64,000 nucleotides of DNA from assembly GCA_030445745.1 (NCBI GenBank), contig JASUTE010000001.1, forward strand, positions 1-64,000, given 5' to 3'. Below the pieces are notes generated by a model. That model was not told where the DNA came from, did not search any database, and saw nothing but the letters and a program-made list of their open reading frames with translations. Both the position numbers and the translations under genes were made by a program. Positions 58,301 to 64,000 of this stretch are shown here, piece after piece (position 1 is the first letter of the stretch; each line of letters starts with the position of its first letter). The DNA comes from Candidatus Cloacimonadota bacterium (lineage in GTDB: Bacteria; Cloacimonadota; Cloacimonadia; Cloacimonadales; TCS61).

Positions 58301-59731
58301 AATTCTTATAGCCAAGGCTTGAACTTAGCTGTACAAGAAGGTAAAGATATTTCCGATCGGATAAGACCAACTATAGCTGGTAATGTGGGTATAGTACCTG
58401 CAAACTTTGGCGATAGAATCGATGTAAATATTGTTACTGAAGAAGCTGACTATCGCGAAGTAACCGGTTATGAAATCTGGAGATCACTTGATGGTGAAGA
58501 CTTCGGTACGGCACCATATCATGTGATCGAAGGTAGTGGTCCTCAAGATTGGACAGACGAAGACGTAGTTAACGATACTCAGTATTGGTACTATGCAAAT
58601 GTTATTGAAGATGGCACAACTCCAGGAGACCCTTCCGAAATAGTTACTGCTACTCCTCATGACGGTGTTGCACCAGGACCAATTGAAGATTTCAACTACG
58701 TTGTTGATGTTCCTAACAAAACTGTAGACTTCTCTTGGGTAGATCCTTCCTTAAATGAAGATGGAACCCTTTGTGAAGACTTAGTTGGAATAGAAATCTA
58801 TCGTGATGGTAACCTTCTGATTACCATAGATCCTTGGGTAGGCTCCTTCCAGGATGTAGTTCCTGAAAATGCAGATTACACCTATGAATTCTATGCAATA
58901 GATGAAGTTCCTAACATGAGCGAACCTGTTGTGCGTACAATCTATGTAGATTACATCCTCTTCATGGAAGACTGGAGTAATCCAATGGATTGGACTTTAG
59001 CAGGTGCATATCAGAATAACTGGATAATTCCTTCAGAAACAAATAGCGCCGGTGGAGAAGCACCTGAAGCAGAATTTGACTGGCTGCCAGATTATGGCTC
59101 AGTAGATACTGCTTATCTGGTATCTCCAACCTTCAGCACCGCTGGTATGACCAATATGACAGGTCAGTTCAGACAATATCTTGACTGGTATTCTAACACA
59201 GTAACACTTGGTGTAGCTACTTCCAGTGATGGTGGTTCAACTTGGAATGATGCTTGGAGTCAAATTTACAGTGCAGATTCTGGCCCAGAAACAATTAACT
59301 TCGAAATTGATACACCAGATGTTGGTTCTAACAACTTCCAGATGTGCTGGTACATAGAAAGTGATCCTTGGGATATTATGAGTTGGTACATCGACGACCT
59401 TCGCGTTTCCTATGAAGGTGGAGGAGATTCCAACGATAATAACGACATTCCACTGGTTACTAAGCTGAGTGGCAACTATCCTAATCCATTCAACCCAGAA
59501 ACAACAATTAACTTCTCTACCAAAGAAGATGGAAATGTTAGAATTGATATCTATAACATCAAGGGTCAGAAAGTTAAGACTCTGGTTAATGAGCATATGA
59601 AGGCTGATAACCACAAAGTTGTTTGGACTGGTGAAGATAGTAATGGAAGACAAGTATCTAGCGGTGTTTACTTCTATAAGATGAAAGCCGGTAAATACAC
59701 TTCCACTAAGAAGATGATACTTATGAAATAA
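52376..59731 (+). CDS. giant secreted multidomain adhesin-like protein with type IX-like C-terminal sorting domain
   Basis: A 2451-residue exported protein. It has a signal peptide (ILILLVSLLLVSIAWAA), two near-identical MAM/choice-of-anchor-J domains (about 156-308 and 893-1046), and a carboxypeptidase-regulatory-like fold (about 316-390, GTLEGYVYAYGTTNPIEGAT). Choice-of-anchor-D/ASH segments follow (FGSIPIGATEG, DFGSIPVYTWE), with fibronectin-III-like linkers, a run of eleven Gly (1409-1419), a third anchor-J domain (~1420-1580) and another near 2190-2340. The last 88 residues (NYPNPFNPETTINFS, VRIDIYNIKGQKV, SSGVYFYKMKAG) are the sorting domain recognised by type IX secretion. GGAG precedes the ATG. 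It likely binds carbohydrate, protein or surfaces; no protease or lyase motif is visible. Highly acidic. Confidence 0.88.
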   Translation: MRKGILILLVSLLLVSIAWAAPEKTREPGHTPIPQERLDAQANGLTFQVRGDRAQDITIELTVDTWYGEASWNLYSYVEGAYYYAENQEFTTGGETVTEILSLDEGDYSVDCFDTYGDGGIAGTVYDAEDNVLVSWADDAYYDFGEFPFTVAPPPFEFVENFDAGIPAEWEVTGDPSWVGMTEYGYGASTLDGTPFAMIDSDDAGSGTHVVGDLISPAMDVTGYDSMMLEFEQYYNNISADEVVNVQVWDGTAWQVVAEFTEDMGAWGAPDNQVIDVTAYANTDFKVKFHYDDGDAWAWYWAVDNVKVYNPIAGTLEGYVYAYGTTNPIEGATVTCGEVSATTDATGFYTLEPNAGSYEAVADAENYFPATEAVEIVTNEVTTQDFELTWAEIAVDPAEVNVEVPGGLTEEATLTISNPGGTAPLTYNAGFFGISKRTITLKETKERGENYSGFSKTEQITVPDNRGTGWYSYSPIDDMTSLTWAAPERATFFQMADFGIPYPVEITNLSHWFYEHSSYPWDNDQFKFKIYAADGTTLLYESDNLTAEHLVEYNYTLEEPLVVEDDFWVAIAPISASGFPSSTGTNLYDGHSYVWNPGTNEWELYAGLEYTTAVGLSQWLTISNATGTIEPGASAEITLNLDAAGLENVTKTGEVFIQNDALYPMDKGEDFIVPVTMEVGAAVPIFEFDYTTTDFGSIPIGATEGPETYGIQNVGSGTFVVEELTITGDNQDEFILDDSHEYPLEIAPGERINVDVSFAPNSIGDKQAYLFVVNDIGREVEVLEFTGNAYVPDLPGAPSNPTPQNGLGDVSVETGLSWENGPETVSIDLYFDTVNPPQNKVLDNVTAVENYDPGTLDFETTYYWKVVARNITGETQGATWFFMTSDPGTGPMTFLEENFDTGIPAEWEITGDVAPWHGATDYSGNTLDGTPFAFVDSDAAGSGGVHVNSDLITPPLDTTAGLTVKLEFDQYYNYISTSEVVNVQVWDGSEWQIILDLTEDMGDWGAPDHQEIDISDYSNQELKVKFHYDDGTSWAWYWAVDNVKVNSGAQIPVFTITPAEHDFGSIPVYTWETQEFVITNTGVNDLIVQDLSVTGPDAEHFELTDNNEYPVTISPEDAGITVEVKYAPMTAGEHSAFLGVYTGEDAENQHVIDIAGSAYMLPDGDIAGNPFLVEFTDGFYTDNSTNDGFEDNYDLPSSDGADIVYQFTLEEDTYMDSISLYGSDFDTKMAVYADGVVPGPDNYLYYNDDRAIQSALYDIPLFAGTYNVVVDGYGGAVGNVVFSIDIGDPLPAPVAATNPSPENGAVEVPADGTILTWEIGEFTKYVDVYFGTTYPPELVLENGDRITEYDPGTLEPNQIYFWKIVSKNTSGSAESELWGFTSTLTPPTGLAAEVIDYVDVELTWEGPTGGGGGGGGGGGSGDEFTEDFEAGLPSDWTIIDADGDSYNWEWSNTFTAHSGVGVMYSASYLNNVGVLTPDNYLITPQVEIGDNSEFSFWYVAQDPNWPGDRAYIKVSTTDTNPASFTEELGYVEAGPTYTQATFDMSDFSGETVYIALEHTDCSDFFYINVDDVALTNASKVNNTDVAYNTQVSNVDPLKDVRLSEAEFEAKLEAYTASRDRAFIGYNVYRDGEIIAENVAETSYYDEAVAVGTHTYEVSAVYHEGESAPSEPVEALIPGIGMIYGTVTDEHSGATINAAEITAVNVDDEEIVYTATSNLQGNYEIPEVLEGTYTITCEKDGYPDEVETDIYVGHEDEVEVNFTPNNFGLPPTLTAESGVDEAVPLHVSPWGGTEEYTQAFHDGGFESQLGCGGGCALGVRFTPAGYPAELTHIQVTFQGDANCTAGIFSVYLDPEGAVAGPPSAPTAPGDPSAVWESAPGSYPPGVYDLDITDVTIESGDVYVMFWENSSGFAGVANDLQQNHIDRNWGYISSTWTTIYAAVGGDPTLTGNFGMTATFVGAPGQAVVYEQSTGNGDNSYSQGLNLAVQEGKDISDRIRPTIAGNVGIVPANFGDRIDVNIVTEEADYREVTGYEIWRSLDGEDFGTAPYHVIEGSGPQDWTDEDVVNDTQYWYYANVIEDGTTPGDPSEIVTATPHDGVAPGPIEDFNYVVDVPNKTVDFSWVDPSLNEDGTLCEDLVGIEIYRDGNLLITIDPWVGSFQDVVPENADYTYEFYAIDEVPNMSEPVVRTIYVDYILFMEDWSNPMDWTLAGAYQNNWIIPSETNSAGGEAPEAEFDWLPDYGSVDTAYLVSPTFSTAGMTNMTGQFRQYLDWYSNTVTLGVATSSDGGSTWNDAWSQIYSADSGPETINFEIDTPDVGSNNFQMCWYIESDPWDIMSWYIDDLRVSYEGGGDSNDNNDIPLVTKLSGNYPNPFNPETTINFSTKEDGNVRIDIYNIKGQKVKTLVNEHMKADNHKVVWTGEDSNGRQVSSGVYFYKMKAGKYTSTKKMILMK
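52841..53300 (+). repeat. internal anchor-J domain repeat, copy 1
   Basis: Encodes NFDAGIPAEWEVTGD to DDGDAWAWYWAVDNVKV. It is closely similar in protein and DNA to 55054-55513, about 2.2 kb downstream in the same gene, and points to an intragenic duplication. Confidence 0.85.
55054..55513 (+). repeat. internal anchor-J domain repeat, copy 2
   Basis: Encodes NFDTGIPAEWEITGD to DDGTSWAWYWAVDNVKV, the second copy of the domain at 52841-53300. Most differences lie at third codon positions or in the surface loop near the start. Confidence 0.85.
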
Positions 59732-59782
59732 ACGGGTTAAAGCCCCTGCGGGGGCTACCCTTTGTTTTGTAATACAAAATAG

Positions 59783-59811
59783 AACCCCGGTGCTTTTTTA
59801 GCACTGGGGTT
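59783..59811 (+). terminator. strong rho-independent terminator of the giant gene
   Basis: AACCCCGGTGCT pairs with AGCACTGGGGTT (one mismatch) around TTTTT and runs into TTTTT. A second hairpin (AGCCCC-TG-CGGGGGCT, near 59742) lies between the stop and this stem. The pair separates the giant gene from convergent comEC, whose stop lies 3 bases further on. Confidence 0.9.
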
Positions 59812-59813
59812 TT

Positions 59814-62150
59814 TTATAATGTATTGTCGTGAATTATAATAGAGGATAAGAGGGTTTTAATATCAACACTGCTTCCATCACTATTTAAAATTACTGCACC
59901 ATCTTTGCCAGTGATAAAGAGGTTATCATTAAGAAAAGAGAAGGACTGCAGAGTTTCAGGCTGTGGAAAATTGAAACGATTATGCAGTGAAGTGGAAATT
60001 ACAGCATATTCAGGAGAGGTTGCTTGAATAAATTCTAAACTACTAGAAGTTTTGCTGCCATGATGACCCGCTTTTAAAAAATCTACATCCAAAAGATCGG
60101 TATATTTGGAAATAAGATAAGCTTCGCCTTCCTCTTCCAAATCACCAGTAAATAAAACCGATAACTGTTGGTAATCTAAGCGCATCACTATAGACATATT
60201 ATTTATATTATCCGAGGAATAGTTATCATCTGGATGTAAAATAGTCATTTTGACATCATCTGTTTGGAATTGGAGGGTGTCTTGGATAATAATTTGCTGA
60301 CATTTGGGTTCATTTATGTAGTAAGTTTGCAGATCCTGCCAAACCTCGCTTTTTATGAACTCATCGGTAATTACGAAGTTTTTTACATTTAGTTTATCGA
60401 ATACATTTGGTAAACTACCAAAATGGTCTTCGTGAGCATGGGTAATTACTAAGTAATCGAGGGTTTTGATTTTTTTTTGAATTAGATAAGGTAAACATGA
60501 ATTGCTGAATTTTTTAGCAGTTTTAGCAGAACCAGTATCGATAAGTATGTTTTTATTACTTGGAGTTTCTACCAAAATAATGTCACCTAAGCCACAATCG
60601 AAAAATGTTATTCGCAAATTTTGTGTAACTTCACGATTAAGGAGGAAGAAGGAAACTGTAGCTAGCACAATAATTCCCAGAAGCAAGCGCAAACGTTTCT
60701 TATTTAATAACAAGAATATAGAAAAAAGGACGATATAAAGTAGAAGAACTTGTAATGTGGACAGTGAAACAAAATCGGAATAGAGGGGGAAATTAGCTGA
60801 GAGGGTGACCCATTTTTCTAATATGAAATAGAAAAAACTGAAGGCTGCTTGATAAACAGACCAACCGACCGGTAATATAATTATCAACATTGTGAGGGGG
60901 ATAAGAATTATTCCCATTAATGGCATAGCTACAATATTAGCAATAGTTCCATTCAGGCTAAATTGGTGAAAGTAGAAAATTGTGATAGGAGCTAAGGTGA
61001 TTCCCAATAAGAGAGAAGAAATAATGATGAGAGCAGCCCAGTTAAGGAATTTTTTTATGTAAGACATCGATTGTTGATCAGTTTTTTGCAGAGTGATAAA
61101 TTTAAATTTAGGGATAAAGTTAACCAGGGTGAACACTGCTAAAAATGAGAGCTGAAATCCCGGAGTAAACATCTGATGGGGATCAAAGATTGTGATTATA
61201 ACGAGGCTGAGTGCTAAAATGTTGTTAGGTAGAGTAGTACGCTGGATATTACGAGCGATAAAATAGACTGATAGCATTATAACAGCCCGGGTTACCGAGG
61301 CTCGCCATTGACAAATTGCCGCATAGTAGAGTAAAATGAAAATAAGAAGATAACGGATAGTGGGTTTGTGTTTTATAAAAAGATGTAAGATTATAAAAAT
61401 AACACTACTAATGATACCAACATGCAGCCCACTAACAGCGAAAATATGGCTTAACCCAGCTTTGACAAAATTCTGTTTTGCATCGCCTAAATCTTTTTTG
61501 TCTCCAAGTAAAATTGCTTTAACAAAAGCGCTATTTTTCCTGAATTTTTTGGTAATCTGCTTTTGCAAATATACTCTGCTGTTAATGATGAAACGACTTA
61601 AAAATGAACTTTGATTCCCCAAAATTTGTATAGTTGTTCTGGCAATACCTGTTCCATAAATCTGTTTGGTTTCCAAGAAAGAACGATAATTGAAGGCGGC
61701 AGGATTGGAATTTTTAGTTATAGGAAAAATAGAAGCAACTGTTCTGATTAAATCTCCATAATTTAGACTATCGTTTTTAGTATAGAGAAATATATTGCCG
61801 CTGGTTGCAAATTTTTTTATTTTTTTCAATTCCAAAATATAATGATCTTCGCGATATTCAGAGATAATTCTACCCGTTATGGGTTGTTTTATATGCCTGT
61901 TTCTATCTAAAATTAGCTGTATATGCCCTTTTGGCAATTTTTGTTGAAGTTGATAGTTCAAAGCTGCCAAACAGAGAATGATAATTAACAAAAAAAGCGA
62001 TTGTTTCTTATAAAGGAATATAAAAATTAAGAATAATACGAGCAAAGAAAGTGTTATAAGCGGAATTTGCAAGAGATGAGCTAAGATAAGTCCTGCACAC
62101 CAGAAAATTGCAATTACAACAAAGGGTGGCGGCGAAGACTTCGCTTCCAT
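59814..62150 (-). CDS. comEC: ComEC/Rec2-type DNA uptake channel
   Basis: A 778-residue membrane protein for import of single-stranded DNA. It has N-terminal membrane helices, a soluble OB-like DUF4131 domain (GRIISEYREDHYILELKK), and the competence core with VKAGLSHIFAVSGLHVGIIS and QWRASVTRAVIMLS. The C-terminus is a metallo-beta-lactamase-like domain (FFDCGLGDIILVETP, LIDTGSA, THAHEDHFGSLP, FTGDLEEEGE, KAGHHGSKTSSS) that probably degrades the non-transferred strand. All three parts are present, so it looks functional. No comEA or comF lies in the window. It is apparently in an operon with dxr, 15 bases upstream. Confidence 0.94.
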   Translation of the reverse strand: MEAKSSPPPFVVIAIFWCAGLILAHLLQIPLITLSLLVLFLIFIFLYKKQSLFLLIIILCLAALNYQLQQKLPKGHIQLILDRNRHIKQPITGRIISEYREDHYILELKKIKKFATSGNIFLYTKNDSLNYGDLIRTVASIFPITKNSNPAAFNYRSFLETKQIYGTGIARTTIQILGNQSSFLSRFIINSRVYLQKQITKKFRKNSAFVKAILLGDKKDLGDAKQNFVKAGLSHIFAVSGLHVGIISSVIFIILHLFIKHKPTIRYLLIFILLYYAAICQWRASVTRAVIMLSVYFIARNIQRTTLPNNILALSLVIITIFDPHQMFTPGFQLSFLAVFTLVNFIPKFKFITLQKTDQQSMSYIKKFLNWAALIIISSLLLGITLAPITIFYFHQFSLNGTIANIVAMPLMGIILIPLTMLIIILPVGWSVYQAAFSFFYFILEKWVTLSANFPLYSDFVSLSTLQVLLLYIVLFSIFLLLNKKRLRLLLGIIVLATVSFFLLNREVTQNLRITFFDCGLGDIILVETPSNKNILIDTGSAKTAKKFSNSCLPYLIQKKIKTLDYLVITHAHEDHFGSLPNVFDKLNVKNFVITDEFIKSEVWQDLQTYYINEPKCQQIIIQDTLQFQTDDVKMTILHPDDNYSSDNINNMSIVMRLDYQQLSVLFTGDLEEEGEAYLISKYTDLLDVDFLKAGHHGSKTSSSLEFIQATSPEYAVISTSLHNRFNFPQPETLQSFSFLNDNLFITGKDGAVILNSDGSSVDIKTLLSSIIIHDNTL

Positions 62151-62165
62151 TATAGCTCCTGCAGA

Positions 62166-63311
62166 TTATATAAACTTAGTAAAATTTCTTATGGTAAAGT
62201 CGAAAACCTCTTTATTGGTGTTAATTATTTCTTCCAAATTTGGCTCTGCTTTATTGGGAAATTGATCAGTAATATTAATTATTAGCTTACTAATATCCAG
62301 AAATTGGATTTTATTTTGCAAAAAAAGTGTTATTGCAGCTTCATTAATGCTATTTATGATAGTTGGTAGTAAACCGCCATGGCGGCACAGTTCTACTGTA
62401 TGAAAGAAAAGTGGATATCGTTGTTTGGTAATTTTTCGAAAAGTCAACTCCGCAAGCTGGGATAGATCTGTTTCTACCAAGTGTGAACTGTATCGGTCGG
62501 GGAAGCTGAGAGCATATAAAATTGGGAGTTTCATAGAAGGCTGGCTCATTTGAGCTAAAATAGAACCATCGATAAACTTGACCATAGAGTGAATTATGGA
62601 CTGAGGATGCAATACAACTTCGATATCTTCATAGTTTATATCAAAAAGCCAATGAGCTTCGGTCACTTCCAAAGCTTTATTAAACATAGTAGCAGAATCA
62701 ATCGTTACTTTAGCACCCATATCCCAATTAGGATGATCTAAGGTTTCTTTAAGGGAAACATTTTTCAAAGCTGGTAGAGGGGTATCTCGGAAAGAACCAC
62801 CCGAAGCGGTAAGTATTAAATTTCTGATATTTTTTTTCCCCTCGCCATGCAAAACTTGAAAAAGTGCACTATGTTCGCTATCAACTGGTAAAATTTTGTT
62901 TTTGGTTTGCATTTTTGTCAGTATATGACCAGCCATAACTAGCGATTCTTTATTAGCTAAGGCTAAATCTTTTTCGCATTTTAAAATATTATAGGAAGGA
63001 ATTAGCCCAGCAGAACCGCTAATAGCATTTAAAGCAATATCATATTCTTCATTTTGCAGTAAATTTTGTAGTTCACTCTCGCCAAAATAAAGTTTGCTAG
63101 CTTTGGGAATTTCAAGATTTTGTTTTTGTGCGTTCGCATTAGTGATAACCAAATGGGGAATCTTAAATTCAGCAGCCAAAGAGAGTAGCTCTTTCACATT
63201 ATTGTGAGCAGTAGCTATTTGGATTTTGAAATGTTTTTTTTGTTCGCGTACAACTTCTACTGCAGATTTTCCTATTGAGCCGGTTATTCCTAAGATAGCA
63301 ATTTTTTTCAT
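62166..63311 (-). CDS. dxr: 1-deoxy-D-xylulose 5-phosphate reductoisomerase
   Basis: A 381-residue enzyme making MEP, the second step of non-mevalonate isoprenoid synthesis. NADPH motif ILGITGSIGKSAVEVV (Ile where most have Ser), then ALNAISGSAGL, LANKESLVMAG, and the metal/substrate residues in VDSEHSALFQ. LTASGGSFR gives the flexible-loop region, and HPNWDMGAKVTIDSATM, NKALEVTEAHWLF and HPQSIIHSMVKF complete the active site. Length is standard. It overlaps the porV-like gene upstream by 4 bases and comEC follows by 15. Confidence 0.96.
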   Translation of the reverse strand: MKKIAILGITGSIGKSAVEVVREQKKHFKIQIATAHNNVKELLSLAAEFKIPHLVITNANAQKQNLEIPKASKLYFGESELQNLLQNEEYDIALNAISGSAGLIPSYNILKCEKDLALANKESLVMAGHILTKMQTKNKILPVDSEHSALFQVLHGEGKKNIRNLILTASGGSFRDTPLPALKNVSLKETLDHPNWDMGAKVTIDSATMFNKALEVTEAHWLFDINYEDIEVVLHPQSIIHSMVKFIDGSILAQMSQPSMKLPILYALSFPDRYSSHLVETDLSQLAELTFRKITKQRYPLFFHTVELCRHGGLLPTIINSINEAAITLFLQNKIQFLDISKLIINITDQFPNKAEPNLEEIINTNKEVFDFTIRNFTKFI

Positions 63312-64000
63312 AAATTGAAGCCAACTGAGATCCGATGTGAATTTTCTAATTCTGTATTTTGCTCGAAAGCATAATTAAATTGCCATTTTTTGTAGCCAAA
63401 ACTCATACCAGCAGTCAAATTATCGACATCGTAACCCAGTAGTAGATCAAAATTTTGCAAAATATTCATCTCTAAGCCAGCATGGTAATCTAAGCTGAAT
63501 ATGCTGATGTCTGTAGTAGCGGCGAAATCTCTATTTTCAGCGTAAATATCGGTGCCGAAATATAGTTTGCCATTTTTATTTATTAAAGGCAGCAACAGCG
63601 AGTATTGGGCTTCCAATTGTAAGTTCGGATTGACAAATTCATGGGAACCGTTACTCCACAAAATCTGGGTAGAAAAAAAATCGCGTAAGTTGGCTGCCAC
63701 CATTAATTTTTTGTTTATTGAAAGAAAGGTGGAAATATCCGCACCAAAACCGAAACCATTTTCATCTGCTAATTTGCGGTAAGCAATTTTAGGAGTTAAG
63801 CCCAAATAATAGTTCCCAATTTTTCTAGCAAAGCCAAAGTAAAATACCATATCAGAATTATTTACGGATTTGTATTCATAGGGGCGGTTATCGTAATTCA
63901 CGGAGTTATTAGGGTCTTCCAGTTTTGTTAAGGGGATATCATCGATACCGATACGGGCAATTGTGAAGGAAAGCCGCTGTTTTTTGCCTAAAACTGCACT
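63308..64000 (-). CDS. PorV/PorQ-like outer-membrane beta-barrel protein (partial)
   Basis: The frame is open to the window edge, so the 5' part lies outside. The visible 230 residues begin near SFTIARIGIDDIPLT and alternate beta strands with aromatic ends: YLGLTPKIAYRKLADENGFG, NLQLEAQYSLLLPLINKNGK, FDLLLGYDVDNLTAGMSFGY, ending SHRISVGFNL. This is the PorV/PorQ (UPF0164) barrel family. PorV carries substrates of type IX secretion to the surface, and PorQ/PorV relatives are numerous in such genomes. A GTG at 63901 could be mistaken for a start, but coding similarity continues upstream. It overlaps dxr by 4 bases. Confidence 0.75.
   Translation of the reverse strand, partial: SAVLGKKQRLSFTIARIGIDDIPLTKLEDPNNSVNYDNRPYEYKSVNNSDMVFYFGFARKIGNYYLGLTPKIAYRKLADENGFGFGADISTFLSINKKLMVAANLRDFFSTQILWSNGSHEFVNPNLQLEAQYSLLLPLINKNGKLYFGTDIYAENRDFAATTDISIFSLDYHAGLEMNILQNFDLLLGYDVDNLTAGMSFGYKKWQFNYAFEQNTELENSHRISVGFNL

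Overview
The window is AT-rich, gene-dense bacterial DNA from what looks like an anaerobic, fermentative diderm. The clues are an NAD(H)-type multimeric [FeFe] hydrogenase with its full maturation set, a biotin-dependent carboxyltransferase pair of the propionate/methylmalonyl type, lipoprotein and outer-membrane proteins of the PorV/PorQ kind, and a 2451-residue secreted protein ending in a type IX-like sorting domain. This combination fits Candidatus Cloacimonadota (WWE1) or a close relative. The assignment is inference; no rRNA or marker gene in the window settles it.

Layout. 1-7,140: an integrase scar, a YjdF-like membrane protein, thioredoxin, cysteine desulfurase, malic enzyme, a degenerate ferritin-like protein, an alkaline-phosphatase-fold enzyme and a methyltransferase. 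7,354-11,290: an arsenic operon (arsR, permease, small thioredoxin, acr3, arsC) whose middle has decayed into three gene remnants. 11,347-11,698: tmRNA, with a GIY-YIG cassette directly at its 3' end and a second, truncated GIY-YIG ORF behind it. 12,400-15,500: accessory DNA with a Cys-rich 2Fe-2S protein, an IS3-type relic, a glucuronyl-epimerase-like lipoprotein and a candidate small RNA. 15,565-20,920: a stress block (HtrA/DegP, Hsp20 with a CIRCE element, nitroreductase, ClpB). 21,208-31,307: a 2-hydroxyacid dehydrogenase, the hydrogenase operon, then its regulator and maturases (hydG, hydE, hydF) and yhbY. 31,304-34,257: GNAT and transglutaminase-like genes. 34,475-39,739: a copper operon (csoR, SHOCT, copA, permease, copZ) bordered on both sides by pseudogenes. 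39,833-41,165: a two-gene island encoding a PLD nuclease fused to a DpnI_C-like DNA-binding domain. 41,313-44,996: a carboxyltransferase operon. 46,009-52,108: a TetR gene and, divergent from it, a large ferredoxin-flavoprotein operon ending in an FtsB/DivIC-like gene. 52,376-59,731: the giant secreted protein. 59,814-64,000: comEC, dxr and a partial porV-like gene.

How it fits together. The hydrogenase subunits, maturases and a TM1266-type regulator form two consecutive transcription units for NADH/ferredoxin-linked H2 metabolism. Malic enzyme and the biotin carboxyltransferase pair sit on the C4/propionate side of fermentation. The most interesting points are: two thioredoxin-fold domains of the hydrogenase that have lost every cluster-ligating cysteine; a strong hairpin between the only Shine-Dalgarno sequence and the start codon of the hydrogenase regulator; the PLD-DpnI_C nuclease island; stepwise collapse of the ars operon; the GIY-YIG cassette at the tmRNA; and several readable operators (CIRCE, CsoR-type, a TetR-type palindrome filling the promoter spacer, and a Fur-like box before the hydrogenase operon).
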